The translations under genes were made by a program, and so were the position numbers. This document shows positions 33,745-42,376 of a stretch of 64,000 nt of DNA, piece after piece. A model generated the notes under the pieces. It was not told where the DNA came from and did not search any database. It saw only the letters and a program-made list of their open reading frames with translations. Position 1 is the first letter of the stretch. Each line of letters starts with the position of its first letter. This stretch comes from Nakamurella flavida (GTDB lineage Bacteria; Actinomycetota; Actinomycetes; Mycobacteriales; Nakamurellaceae), in assembly GCF_030811475.1 (NCBI RefSeq), contig NZ_JAUSQV010000001.1, positions 3,483,001 through 3,547,000 of the forward strand. Direction: 5' to 3'.

Positions 33745-35312
33745 GCGCGCGCCTGCTGCGGCCGCATGGCCACGAGGACCAGCACCGACGCGGCCAGGGC
33801 CACGACGACACCCAGTGCCGAGGTGGTGACCACGCCGGTGTCGAAGGCCTGGCGGGCCGTGGACATCAGCTGTATCGCGGCGCCCTGCGGCAGCTCGGCG
33901 GCCACCGTGGAGGCCCCGCCCAGCGTCTCGCCGGCCGCGGCCGCCTGCTCGGCGGTCAGGCCGGCGGGCAGCTGCACCGCGCTGCGGTAGGACGCGGTGA
34001 GGATGCTGCCCAGCACCGCGGTGCCGAGCACGGCGCCCAGCTCGTACGCCGTCTCGGAGATGGCCGACGCGGCGCCGGCTCGGGCCGGCGGGGCGGCGGT
34101 GAGCACGGCGTCGTTGGACAGCGTCTCGGCGGCACCGATGCCGGCGGACAGCACGACGAACGCGGCGGTCAGCCCGGCGGCCGTCGGGTTGTCGGCGACC
34201 ACGATGACGATCCCGTAGGCCACCGCGGACAGGGCGAACCCGGCGGCCATGATGATCCGCGGGCTGATCCAGCGGGTCAGCGGGACGACGGCCAGCCCGG
34301 CCGCGACGCTGCCGACCAGGCCCGGCAGCAGGGTGAGCCCGGCCTGCAGCGGGCTCAGGCCGAGCACCAGCTGCAGGTGCTGCGAGACGAAGAACAGGAA
34401 CCCGACCAGCGCGAAGATGGACAGCAGGTTGGCCAGCACCGCAGCGCTGAACACCCGGCTGTTGAACAAGCGCAGGTCGAGCATCGGCTGGGCGCGGTGC
34501 AGCTGGCGGCGCACGAACGTGACGCCGGCGGCCAGGCCGATGCCGACCGAGACCAGTGCGACATCGGTGACACCGTGCTCGGCGACGGTCTTGATGCCGA
34601 ACACCAGCGGCGCCATCGTGGCCAGGCTCAGCCCGATGCTGACCGGGTCGATCGGCGACGGGTTCGGGTCACGGGACTCCGGGACGAAGATAGGTGCGAG
34701 GACCAGCAGCACCAGCAGGACCGGGACGGCCATGAGGAAGACCGAACCCCACCAGAAGTGCTCGAGCAGCACACCGCCGACGACGGGGCCGAGGGCGGCG
34801 CCACCGGCGAACCCGGCGGCCCAGATGGCGATGGCCAGCCGACGCTGCTCGGCGTGTACGAACAGCGCGCGCAGCAGCGACAGCGTGGACGGCATGAGCA
34901 TGGCGCCGAAGAAGCCCAGCGCGGCGCGGCCGGCGATCAGCCAGCCGGTGGTCGGGGCGAACGCGGCCAGCGCGGAGACCACAGCGAAGCCGGCCGAGCC
35001 GATGAGCAGCAGCCGGCGCCGGCCGATGCGGTCGGCCATGCTGCCCATGGAGACCAGCAGGGCGGCCAGAACCAGGGGATAGATGTCGACGATCCACAGC
35101 AGCCCGGTGCCCGAGGGGGACAGGGCAGCGGCGATCGACGGGAGCGCGAAGCTCAGCACGGTGTTGTCGACCGCGACGAGCAGCACGGGAAGCATCAGGA
35201 CGGCCAGGGCGATCCACTCGCGCACGCCGGCGCGGGGGGTGTCGTGGCTGGTCAGGGCTCGCTCGTCGCGGACGGCGGTTTCGCCGGAGACGCGGGAGAG
35301 GGCGGTGGACAT
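33735..35312 (-). CDS. DHA2-type MFS multidrug exporter (QacA/EmrB-like)
   Basis: A 525-residue exporter with fourteen predicted helices. Motif A is GSMADRIGRRRLLLIG and motif C-like Gly/Pro patterns follow (GAALGPVVGGVLL). The DxT of VAVDNTVLSFALP in helix 1 is the typical D1 mark of drug:H+ antiporter family 2. ATG 35312 has a GAAGGAA site. The divergent TetR gene with a palindrome between them indicates repression by that regulator. Likely substrates are lipophilic cations or antibiotics, not known here. Confidence 0.88.
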   Translation of the reverse strand: MSTALSRVSGETAVRDERALTSHDTPRAGVREWIALAVLMLPVLLVAVDNTVLSFALPSIAAALSPSGTGLLWIVDIYPLVLAALLVSMGSMADRIGRRRLLLIGSAGFAVVSALAAFAPTTGWLIAGRAALGFFGAMLMPSTLSLLRALFVHAEQRRLAIAIWAAGFAGGAALGPVVGGVLLEHFWWGSVFLMAVPVLLVLLVLAPIFVPESRDPNPSPIDPVSIGLSLATMAPLVFGIKTVAEHGVTDVALVSVGIGLAAGVTFVRRQLHRAQPMLDLRLFNSRVFSAAVLANLLSIFALVGFLFFVSQHLQLVLGLSPLQAGLTLLPGLVGSVAAGLAVVPLTRWISPRIIMAAGFALSAVAYGIVIVVADNPTAAGLTAAFVVLSAGIGAAETLSNDAVLTAAPPARAGAASAISETAYELGAVLGTAVLGSILTASYRSAVQLPAGLTAEQAAAAGETLGGASTVAAELPQGAAIQLMSTARQAFDTGVVTTSALGVVVALAASVLVLVAMRPQQARAQR

Positions 35313-35362
35313 GCTGCACTTCCTTCGATCTGGACGGAGCAAGGTGGCTCCGGTCGTTACTG

Positions 35363-35378
35363 TACCGTCTGGTCGGTA
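35363..35378. promoter_or_regulatory. TetR-type operator palindrome
   Basis: TACCGTCTGGTCGGTA, a 5-bp inverted repeat TACCG/CGGTA with a 6-base centre. It resembles the TACCG-type operators of QacR/LfrR-like TetR regulators. It lies 50 bases before the exporter start, within the divergent gap, and close to a TACTGT -10-like sequence. Confidence 0.65.
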
Positions 35379-35477
35379 TTGGGATCAACAGAGCCGTGGT
35401 CACGTCTATTCCTGGAGCTCAGCGGCGGCTCGGTGATACGCGCAGGTCCGGCGCCTACCGGCCGGTACGGTGACCGC

Positions 35478-36023
35478 ATGCCGCCCCCGCCCCTCGCCCG
35501 GGACAAGGTGCTCGACGCGTTCGAGCACCTGCTCGTGGAGAAGGGGGAGCGGGCCGCGACCATGGAGGCCATCGCCGCACAGGCCGGGGTGTCCAAGGGC
35601 GGGCTGATCTACCACTTCAACTCCAAGGACGCGCTGGTCGAGGGCCTGGACCAGCGGCTCCGGGTGCGGTGCGAGGAAGACCTCGAGCTGATGAAGGTCG
35701 CGCCCGAGGGGCAGGTCGGCTACTTCCTGCGGACCTCCGCGCTCGCCGACACCCCGTTCGACCGCACCCTCGTCGCCGCCACCCGACTCCGCTCGCACGC
35801 GGTGGCCCGGGAAGGGCTGGTCTGGGTGCAGCGGCGGTGGTTCGACACCCTGATGGAGGTCGTCCACGACGAGGACGTCGCCCGCACCGTGATGCTCATC
35901 GGCGACGGCCTGTACTACAACGCCGCCTCCACAGCCCTGCCCGACGCCGGCCTCGGCGTGGGCGACATCGACGGCATCGTGCGGCTCGTGGAGAAGCTCG
36001 TCGGGCAGTCCACAGCGGGCTGA
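35478..36023 (+). CDS. TetR/AcrR family repressor
   Basis: A 181-residue TetR protein. The helix-turn-helix is in residues 20-45 (MEAIAAQAGVSKGGLIYHF), followed by a helical ligand domain including the YYNAAST segment common in TetR_C subfamilies. ATG 35478 is the first good start. It is divergent from the DHA2 exporter and likely represses it and itself through the palindrome at 35363. It lies 54 bases before tRNA-Ser. Confidence 0.88.
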   Translation: MPPPPLARDKVLDAFEHLLVEKGERAATMEAIAAQAGVSKGGLIYHFNSKDALVEGLDQRLRVRCEEDLELMKVAPEGQVGYFLRTSALADTPFDRTLVAATRLRSHAVAREGLVWVQRRWFDTLMEVVHDEDVARTVMLIGDGLYYNAASTALPDAGLGVGDIDGIVRLVEKLVGQSTAG

Positions 36024-36077
36024 GCGGGGGCCGCCGGTGGTGCTGGCGGGCTCTTCGGATCGAGTAAGCTTCCGCCC

Positions 36078-36167
36078 GGTAGCGTGTCCGAGCGGCCTAA
36101 GGAGCACGCCTCGAAAGCGTGTGAGGGGGAGACTCCTCCGTGGGTTCAAATCCCACCGCTACCGCCA
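36078..36167 (+). tRNA. tRNA-Ser (anticodon CGA), CCA encoded
   Basis: A full cloverleaf can be folded: acceptor GGTAGCG/CGCTACC, anticodon stem CACGC/GCGTG with loop CTCGAAA (anticodon CGA, reading UCG), a long variable arm typical of tRNA-Ser, T-arm GTGGG-TTCAAAT-CCCAC, discriminator G and a genome-encoded CCA (36165-36167). TAAGCT at 36065-36070 could be its -10 box. Confidence 0.97.
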
Positions 36168-36178
36168 CTGAGCAGCAC

Positions 36179-36215
36179 GAACGCCGGGAGTCCTCATCAG
36201 AGGGTCCCGGCGTTC
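36179..36215 (+). terminator. Terminator hairpin after tRNA-Ser
   Basis: A perfect 11-bp stem (GAACGCCGGGA at 36179-36189 with 36205-36215) and a 15-base loop, 12 bases after the tRNA CCA end. Confidence 0.75.
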
Positions 36216-36564
36216 TGCGTTGCCCAGGGGTATGGACGCAAACTCTCGCCCAGGCGAAGTGTCCCTGTTGATCACCTGACCCTCGGCGCCTCTCACCTCC
36301 GCGAACCTGTCAGGCATGCGTCGTCAGTCCTCTCGTCCGCCCCGGTTCTCGCCAGGTCTCGAGTGCTCCGGGTGAAAGCGGCCGAGCCCGGCTGGGGCGG
36401 TCGAGCGAAGCCGCCGTGATCGGCCCAGCCCTTGCTGACGGGGCCGGCCGCGCCAGGGTCGCCGGAAGGTCACGCTGCTGCGCGCCTGCTTCAGACCGCC
36501 CCTGACCCCCTCTGGGCGTCCTCGGCTGGCCCGCCCACCGAGCCGGAGGGGAGTACCACGGGGC

Positions 36565-36594
36565 TTGACATCGGCCTTGGTATATCGAAATACT
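36565..36594 (+). promoter_or_regulatory. Promoter of the catabolic cassette with overlapping operator-like site
   Basis: TTGACA at 36565-36570 is a perfect -35 box; AATACT at 36589-36594 is an acceptable -10 with an 18-base spacer. GGTATATC at 36579-36586 lies inside the spacer, where a bound repressor would block RNA polymerase. It resembles GGTATACC upstream of the LacI gene at the far end of the cassette. Confidence 0.5.
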
Positions 36595-36642
36595 CCCACC
36601 ACGACCAGCCAGACAGCGAAGCAGCTGGACGATCAGGAAATC

Positions 36643-36650
36643 GGTACACC
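36643..36650 (+). promoter_or_regulatory. Second GGTAYACC site before the cassette
   Basis: ATCGGTACACC (octamer at 36643-36650) matches ATCGGTATACC at the LacI promoter in 10 of 11 bases. It lies 37 bases before the first ATG, a suitable place for a second repressor contact. Confidence 0.4.
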
Positions 36651-36686
36651 TTTACTTCCGACAACGATGACGGAGTGACACGGACG

Positions 36687-37583
36687 ATGGCGTCGATCGG
36701 ATTCGTCGGCTTGGGGGTCATGGGCCTGCCCATGGCCACCCGGCTGGCCGGGGCAGGGCATCGCGTCGTGGGGTTCAGCCGCGGGTCGAAGAACCGCAAG
36801 CGTGCCGCGGCGGCAGGCCTGGAACTCGCCGACAACGCCGGCGGCGTGGCCAACGGTGCCGACGTCGTCATCACGATGCTTCCGGACACTCCCGACGTCG
36901 AGGCCATCGCGCTCGGCCCGGACGGAGTCATCGCCGGGATGCGGCCGGAGGCCGTCTTCGTCGACATGAGCACCATCCAGCCTTCGACCGCCCGGGCCCT
37001 GCACGCAGCGGGGGCCGAGGCCGGCGTCGCCGTGCTGGACGCCCCGGTCAGCGGGGGTGAGGCGGGCGCCCTCGCCGGTGAGCTGTCGATCATGGTCGGC
37101 GGGGAGGCGGACGCCCTGGCCTCGGTGACACCCGTCCTGCAGGCGATCGGAACGACGATCGTGCTGGTCGGCGGCCCCGGCAGCGGGCAGGTGGTCAAGG
37201 CGGCGAACCAGATGATGGTCGCCGCCCACCTCCAGTCCCTTGCGGAAGCACTGGTCTTTCTGCGAGCCCACGAGGTGGACCTGGAGTCCGCCACCACCGT
37301 GCTGGCCGGCGGTCTGGCCGGCAGCACCGTCCTGAACCGCAAGAAGCGGGCTTTTCTGGACGCCGACTTCACCCCCGGGTTCCGGCTCGCCCTGCACCAC
37401 AAGGATCTCGGCATCGCCGCCCAGGCGGCCCGACGGGCCGGCGTGGCCCTCCCGCTGGCCGGCCTGATCGGCCAACTGGTGCAGGCGACCATCGCCCGCG
37501 GCGCGGGCGAACTGGACCACTCCGCCCTGTACGACCTGACCCTCGAGTTGAACGGCCACTCGTCGAACGGATCCCACCTGTGA
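36687..37583 (+). CDS. Beta-hydroxyacid dehydrogenase (3-HIBDH / tartronate semialdehyde reductase family)
   Basis: A 298-residue NAD(P)-dependent oxidoreductase. The nucleotide site is GLGVMG (8-13), the substrate site DAPVSGG (118-124), and the catalytic lysine Lys171 lies in VVKAANQMM. This family covers 3-hydroxyisobutyrate, tartronate semialdehyde (GarR) and similar reductases; the sequence alone does not pick one. First gene of the cassette operon, with a GGAG site about 10 bases before ATG 36687. Its stop overlaps the GTG of the GHL6-like gene (GTGA). With the hydroxyacid dehydrogenase two genes on, it suggests sugar-acid breakdown. Confidence 0.85.
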   Translation: MASIGFVGLGVMGLPMATRLAGAGHRVVGFSRGSKNRKRAAAAGLELADNAGGVANGADVVITMLPDTPDVEAIALGPDGVIAGMRPEAVFVDMSTIQPSTARALHAAGAEAGVAVLDAPVSGGEAGALAGELSIMVGGEADALASVTPVLQAIGTTIVLVGGPGSGQVVKAANQMMVAAHLQSLAEALVFLRAHEVDLESATTVLAGGLAGSTVLNRKKRAFLDADFTPGFRLALHHKDLGIAAQAARRAGVALPLAGLIGQLVQATIARGAGELDHSALYDLTLELNGHSSNGSHL

Positions 37584-39676
37584 CCATCGTGCAGCCCACG
37601 GCCCACGCGCCGGAAAGTCCTTCCCGAACGAGAACAACGTGGTGGCAGGACCCCTTCCGCATGTTCCAGACCAACCTCCGGGAGGTCGATGCGGATCTCG
37701 ACGAGGAGCGGGTGCTGGACTTCGTCCAGGACTTCGGTGCCGACGCCTGGCTGGTGAACGGCGGAGGGATCCTGTCCTTCTACCCGACCGACCTGCCCTT
37801 CCAGACGCGCAATCCCTACCTCGCTGCGCGGGACGGCGGAGACCTGCTGGGCGACGCGGTGGCCGCCGCGCACCGCCGGGGCATGAAGCTGATGGCCCGG
37901 ATGGATTTCTCCAAGGTCAGCATGGCCATCGCCGAGCAGCATCCGGAGTGGTGTTTCGTCGGTCCGGACGGCGAGTGGCAGGTGATCAACGGCCAGGTCA
38001 GCGTGTGCCCGAGTGCGGGCTACTACCAGGAACGCGTCTTCGACATCCTGGACGAGATCCTCGACCGCTACCCGGTCGACGGGTTCTTCTTCAACTGGTT
38101 CGGCTTCAACGAGATCGACTACAGCGGCAGTTACCGCGGCGTCTCCCAGTCGGCGTCCTCCCAGCACGGTTTCGCGAAGTTCAGCGGCGGCCGGCCCCTG
38201 CCGACGGGCCCGGAGTCCGAGGACTACGCCCTCTGGCAGGCCTGGTCCGGCGGGGTCATCCGGGATCTGGCCGCCCGGTTCCGGGCGCACCTGCACGCCC
38301 GCCGCCCGGACATCTGCCTGATCCGCTCGGCCGATGTCACGTTCTACGAGGCGAACAACCAGGTGGGACGGGAGCTGTGGCACCACGCCACCGGCGAGGC
38401 GGTCAGCGCGTTCCGGGCGCACCGGCCGGGCACCCCGGTCCTGGTCAACTCCGTGGCGTTCGTGGACATGCCGTACCGGATGGCCGGTGAGCAGCCCGAA
38501 CACTTCGCGCAGTACCTGATCCAGACCATCGCGCGGGGCGGGAACCCGTCGACTTACATCATGGGGGCGCCTGGCGAGATCCCCTACGCCGCACTGGACG
38601 TGGCGTCCGAAATCATCCGGTACCACCGGAAAAACACGGACAGCTATCGCGGGCTGGTGCCTGCCGCGCACCTCGCGCTGGTGCGTCCGGACCGGTTGTC
38701 CCAGATCGAAGGCCGGCACGAGACGTCGACCGCCGAGTTCCGCGGCCTGTACGCGGCGTTGCAGCAGTGCCACCTGCCCTTCGACGTGGTCGCGCTGGAG
38801 TCGGTGACGGACATGGGCCGCACGGGGGGCCTGGATCGTTACGCGGTGCTGGTGCTACCCGATGTCGGTGAGCTCGACTCCCCCACGATCGCGGTCCTGG
38901 AGGCGTTCGCCCTGGCCGGCGGCCGGTTGCTGCTGACCGGGGCGTCGGGTTTCGATTCCGCCGGACATGCGCAGTTGGCCGGGATGCCCGCCGAGCGGAT
39001 CGTGGACAGCGTCACGAACGCCCTGGATCTCAAGTCCACCTATATGTCGTCCCGGGATCCCGAGGGCGGCCGCCACTTCTTCAGTCCGGTGGCGCCCGTG
39101 TTGGGCGCTCACCACCGCATCGAGGTTCGCGGAACGGTGGAGTCCGGGTTCGTATTCCTCCCACCCGCCCCCTACGGACCCCCGGAGAAGGCCCACGGTC
39201 ACCGGTCGGACGGCCAACCGGGCTACGTGGCGAGCGACAGCGGTGACGGCCGGGTGGTTCTCGTCCCGTGGACGGTCGGTCGCTCCTATCACGAGGTCGG
39301 CCTGACCTCCCTGCGCGACTTCGTGGTGCGCCTGGTGCGCGACCTGCTCGGCGATGCCGAATCGGTGAGCGCCCACCTGCCGGAGCACATCGAGATCACC
39401 CTGCAGCAGCGGCCCGGGGCCACCCTGGTCCACTTGATCAACCTGTCCGGCGCACGCCGGAAGAGCTTCGGGCCGCCGGTCGTCACTCGTGGCGGAATCC
39501 TCCGGCTGCGAGGGGCGGCGGACTCCGAGACGCCGGTGTCAGCCACCGCGCTCGTCGCCGGAGAGCCGTGCACGACGACCGTCGACGGCGCCGACGTCCT
39601 CGTCCACCTCCCGGACATCCACCGATTCGAAGCCGTCGAGATCCAGAACGCAGAGGGTGAAGGGGCACAGCGATGA
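37580..39676 (+). CDS. Glycosidase-like protein, GHL6-type TIM barrel with beta-galactosidase trimerisation-like domain
   Basis: A 698-residue cytosolic protein without signal peptide. It begins with a TIM-barrel resembling hypothetical glycosyl hydrolase family GHL6: WWQDPFRMFQTNLREVDADL (21-40), KLMARMDFSKV, PVDGFFFNWFGFNEIDY (acidic residues at strand ends). A Rossmann-like middle domain (YAVLVLPDVGELDSPTIAVLE) matches the trimerisation domain of GH42 beta-galactosidases, and a beta-rich tail follows. GTG 37580 is coupled to the preceding gene. Because it is intracellular and beside an importer, it probably hydrolyses an imported oligosaccharide or glycoside. The activity of GHL6 proteins is, to my knowledge, not established. 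Confidence 0.75.
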   Translation: MTIVQPTAHAPESPSRTRTTWWQDPFRMFQTNLREVDADLDEERVLDFVQDFGADAWLVNGGGILSFYPTDLPFQTRNPYLAARDGGDLLGDAVAAAHRRGMKLMARMDFSKVSMAIAEQHPEWCFVGPDGEWQVINGQVSVCPSAGYYQERVFDILDEILDRYPVDGFFFNWFGFNEIDYSGSYRGVSQSASSQHGFAKFSGGRPLPTGPESEDYALWQAWSGGVIRDLAARFRAHLHARRPDICLIRSADVTFYEANNQVGRELWHHATGEAVSAFRAHRPGTPVLVNSVAFVDMPYRMAGEQPEHFAQYLIQTIARGGNPSTYIMGAPGEIPYAALDVASEIIRYHRKNTDSYRGLVPAAHLALVRPDRLSQIEGRHETSTAEFRGLYAALQQCHLPFDVVALESVTDMGRTGGLDRYAVLVLPDVGELDSPTIAVLEAFALAGGRLLLTGASGFDSAGHAQLAGMPAERIVDSVTNALDLKSTYMSSRDPEGGRHFFSPVAPVLGAHHRIEVRGTVESGFVFLPPAPYGPPEKAHGHRSDGQPGYVASDSGDGRVVLVPWTVGRSYHEVGLTSLRDFVVRLVRDLLGDAESVSAHLPEHIEITLQQRPGATLVHLINLSGARRKSFGPPVVTRGGILRLRGAADSETPVSATALVAGEPCTTTVDGADVLVHLPDIHRFEAVEIQNAEGEGAQR

Positions 39677-40731
39677 CCACGACCACGACCGCGACTGCAG
39701 CCGGCGCACCGACGGACGGGACGCCGCGGACCATCTCCCGGGTGCTGGCCACCGTGCCCTACCGTCCGGACGAGCTCGATCAGCTCCGGGCCGCGTTCGC
39801 GCCGGCCACCCTGATCCACTGCGCCTCGACCGACACCGAAGCCATCGCCGAAGCGCTCGAGACGGTCGACGTGGCTGTCCTGGAGGGCGATCTCGACGAC
39901 AGGTTCGTGGTCGCACCCCATCTGCGGTGGGTGCACTGCGACCACGCCGGGCTGAACAAGTCGGCCCGTCCCGATGTCTTCGCCAGGGGTCTGCTCGTCA
40001 CCGGTTCGGCCGGACGGTCGGCTCCGGCGCTGGCCCAGCACGGCTTCTACTTCGCGCTGTCCCTGACCTACGAGGCGCAGCGCATGTTCCAGATGCAGGC
40101 GCAGCACGTGTGGCGGGGCATCCCGGGATACGTGGACAAGGTCGGGCTGTGGGGCAAGACGCTGGGGGTGGTCGGCCTCGGCCACACCGGTCGTGAGATG
40201 GCCGCCCTGGGCAGGGCCTTCGGCATGAGGGTGATCGCGTACCGGCGGAGCACCACCCCGGTCCCGGAGAACGTCGACGTCCTGTTGTGCGCGGACCGGG
40301 ACGACAGCATCGACCCCCTGGTCGAGGAGGCCGACGTGATCATGCTGGCCACGCCGCTCACCGACGACACCTTCCATCTCTTCGCCGCCCCACAGTTCGA
40401 GCGGATGAAGTCCACGGCGCTGATCGTCAACATGGCCCGCGGCCCCGTCATCGACGAGGACGCCTTGCTCGTCGCCCTGCAGACCGGCCAGATCGGTGGC
40501 GCGGGACTGGATGTCTTCGCCACCGAACCGTTGCCGGCCGACTCGCCCCTGTGGGACGCGCCGAACATCGTGCTGACACCCCACGCGACGCCCCGCATGC
40601 CGGACAAGACCCAGCGGTCCATCGACACGATCGTCGAGAACGCCCGCCGCTACCGCGCCGGCCTGCCGATGCTGAACGCGATCTCCGAGAAGGACGTCTT
40701 CACCCACACCGCCGTCACCACCGCCCGCTGA
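39673..40731 (+). CDS. D-2-hydroxyacid dehydrogenase
   Basis: A 352-residue enzyme with the family triad Arg256 (NMARGPVIDE), Glu285 (FATEPLP) and His304 (LTPHATPR), and the Rossmann motif GLGHTG (168-173). The YRRST after the second strand (190-194) suggests NADP(H) preference, as in glyoxylate/hydroxypyruvate reductases. ATG 39673 overlaps the stop of the glycosidase-like gene. It would reduce a 2-keto acid, or oxidise a D-2-hydroxy acid, made from the imported compound. Confidence 0.87.
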   Translation: MTTTTTATAAGAPTDGTPRTISRVLATVPYRPDELDQLRAAFAPATLIHCASTDTEAIAEALETVDVAVLEGDLDDRFVVAPHLRWVHCDHAGLNKSARPDVFARGLLVTGSAGRSAPALAQHGFYFALSLTYEAQRMFQMQAQHVWRGIPGYVDKVGLWGKTLGVVGLGHTGREMAALGRAFGMRVIAYRRSTTPVPENVDVLLCADRDDSIDPLVEEADVIMLATPLTDDTFHLFAAPQFERMKSTALIVNMARGPVIDEDALLVALQTGQIGGAGLDVFATEPLPADSPLWDAPNIVLTPHATPRMPDKTQRSIDTIVENARRYRAGLPMLNAISEKDVFTHTAVTTAR

Positions 40732-40780
40732 CCGAGCCCCGGCGACGACGGATCTCCGTTCCGCCAGACAGGAGTAGTCC

Positions 40781-42322
40781 ATGACAAGGAAGTCATTGAT
40801 CGCCGCAGGGCTGGCCGTGGTGGTGGTCTCGGCCACCGCGTGCGGGGGCGGGGGCGGAACGGCCGGCGCACCGACCGGATCCGACCGCCCCGTCACGGTG
40901 GCGATCGCGGTCGAACCGGTGTCCCTGGACCCCTGTGACACCCAGGACGCCACCAATGCGATCGTCGTGCGGGGCAACGTCACCGAGTCGCTCACCCGCA
41001 TCGACCCGGAGAACGGCACGGTCGTCGGGCTGCTGGCCGAGTCATGGGAGCAGAAGGACCCGACCACCTGGGTCTTCACCCTCAAGTCGGGCGTCACCTT
41101 CCAGGACGGCGCTCCGTTCGACGCAACCGCGGCGGCGACGAGCATCACCAGGCTGCTGGACCCGGAACTGAACTGCCAGAACCTCGACCAGTTCCCGCAG
41201 ACGATGACCTTGACCGCGGTGGACGCCACGACGTTGCAGGTCACCACGCCCGAGCCCGACCCGATCCTGCCGCTGCGCATCAGCTACGCCGACATCAGCT
41301 CGCCCAACACACCGGCCGACAGCAAGACCAGCTCCCCGATCGGCACCGGTCCGTTCTCCTTCGTCTCCAGCAGCCAGGGCCAGTCGATCCAGCTCAAGCG
41401 GAACGACAGCTACTGGGGTGACGCGCCGGAGGCGACCGCGGTGACGTACCTGTTCCGCGCCGAGCCCTCGGTCCGGGCCGGCATGGCCAGGACGGGGGAG
41501 GCGAGCATCGCCTCCGCCATCGCCGTGCAGGACGCCACCGATGACGACCGCACCCGCGAGTACAACGACAACCGCGTGTTCTTCCTGCGAACCCAGACCG
41601 ATCGGGCGCCGTTCGACGACATCCGGGTTCGCCAGGCGGTGGCCTACGCCATCGACAAGAACACCATCGTGCAGGCCCTGATGGAGCGGTCCGGAACGCC
41701 CACAGATCAGATCATCACCTCGACCGTCAACGGGTTCGTCCCCGGGTACACCGCACCCGTCTTCGACCCTGCGAAGGCCAAGAGCCTGATCGCCGAGGCC
41801 GCCGCGGACGGGGTCGCGGTGACCACCGAGTTTGACCTGGTCACCCGACCCGACCTGTTCCCCGGCGCCGACGAGGTCATCCAGGCGATCGTCCAGAACC
41901 TCCAGCAGGTCGGCCTGAACGTCAAGATCGTCAGCCTGGACACCGATGCCTGGCTGCAGTTGCTGCGGGCGCCGTTCCCCCCGGACCAGCGCCCGACCAT
42001 CGTGGCCATCTCGCACGACAACGTCTCCGGTGACGCCAGCTTCACCTTTCCGAAGTACATGGCCAGTGACGGCACGAACTCCACGATCCGCAGCCCGGAG
42101 ATCGACGACCTGCTCGCCCGGGCGGATGTCGCCGGGGGCGAGGAGCGGGCCGCGCTGTACCAGCAGGCCAATGCGTTCGAGCAGCAGGAGGTGGCCGCGA
42201 TGATCCCGATCGCGTCGCAGTCCAAGCTGATGATGCTGGCCGAGGGCATCGAGTACCAGCCCAACAGCCTGTCCGGGGTGGAACTCCGCATCGCCGACGT
42301 GCACTTCACCACCGACAACTGA
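40781..42322 (+). CDS. ABC transporter substrate-binding lipoprotein, family 5 (Dpp/Opp type)
   Basis: A 513-residue lipoprotein: signal peptide with lipid-attachment Cys21 (SATAC), a Gly/Thr spacer, then the SBP_bac_5 fold with VSLDPCDTQDATN, YLFRAEPSVRAGM and VRQAVAYAIDKNTI. Family 5 proteins bind peptides, nickel or oligosaccharides; some in thermophiles bind plant-cell-wall sugars. It has its own leader (49 bases) with GGAG before ATG 40781. A strong hairpin follows the gene, as often between binding protein and permease genes. Confidence 0.9.
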   Translation: MTRKSLIAAGLAVVVVSATACGGGGGTAGAPTGSDRPVTVAIAVEPVSLDPCDTQDATNAIVVRGNVTESLTRIDPENGTVVGLLAESWEQKDPTTWVFTLKSGVTFQDGAPFDATAAATSITRLLDPELNCQNLDQFPQTMTLTAVDATTLQVTTPEPDPILPLRISYADISSPNTPADSKTSSPIGTGPFSFVSSSQGQSIQLKRNDSYWGDAPEATAVTYLFRAEPSVRAGMARTGEASIASAIAVQDATDDDRTREYNDNRVFFLRTQTDRAPFDDIRVRQAVAYAIDKNTIVQALMERSGTPTDQIITSTVNGFVPGYTAPVFDPAKAKSLIAEAAADGVAVTTEFDLVTRPDLFPGADEVIQAIVQNLQQVGLNVKIVSLDTDAWLQLLRAPFPPDQRPTIVAISHDNVSGDASFTFPKYMASDGTNSTIRSPEIDDLLARADVAGGEERAALYQQANAFEQQEVAAMIPIASQSKLMMLAEGIEYQPNSLSGVELRIADVHFTTDN

Positions 42323-42329
42323 CCCGTCC

Positions 42330-42360
42330 GCGGCGCCCGCACCGATGGTGCGGGCGCCGC
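42330..42360 (+). terminator. Intercistronic hairpin between binding-protein and permease genes
   Basis: A perfect 14-bp stem (GCGGCGCCCGCACC at 42330-42343 with 42347-42360) closed by a GAT triloop, 7 bases after the stop. No T-run follows and the operon continues 16 bases later. It is likely a partial terminator or mRNA 3'-end stabiliser keeping binding protein in excess over the permeases. Confidence 0.7.
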
Positions 42361-42376
42361 CGGCCAAGGAGATGCC

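Larger units (their letters stand above)
36216..36686 (+). promoter_or_regulatory. Gene-free leader of the catabolic cassette
   Basis: A 471-base stretch without a supported gene. Its last 130 bases are less GC-rich than the neighbourhood and hold the promoter and two GGTAYAYC-like sites of the downstream operon. I find no repeat of the tRNA 3' end here and no integrase or transposase remnant. Confidence 0.5.

Noticed and set aside
33543-35477. An 826-codon frame reaching from inside tadA to the TetR gene
   Set aside because: Only the last 181 codons are the TetR protein; the rest is antisense to the MFS exporter and low complexity.
36491-38773. A 760-codon minus-strand frame across the cassette start
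   Set aside because: Antisense to two well-supported enzymes and without recognisable domains.
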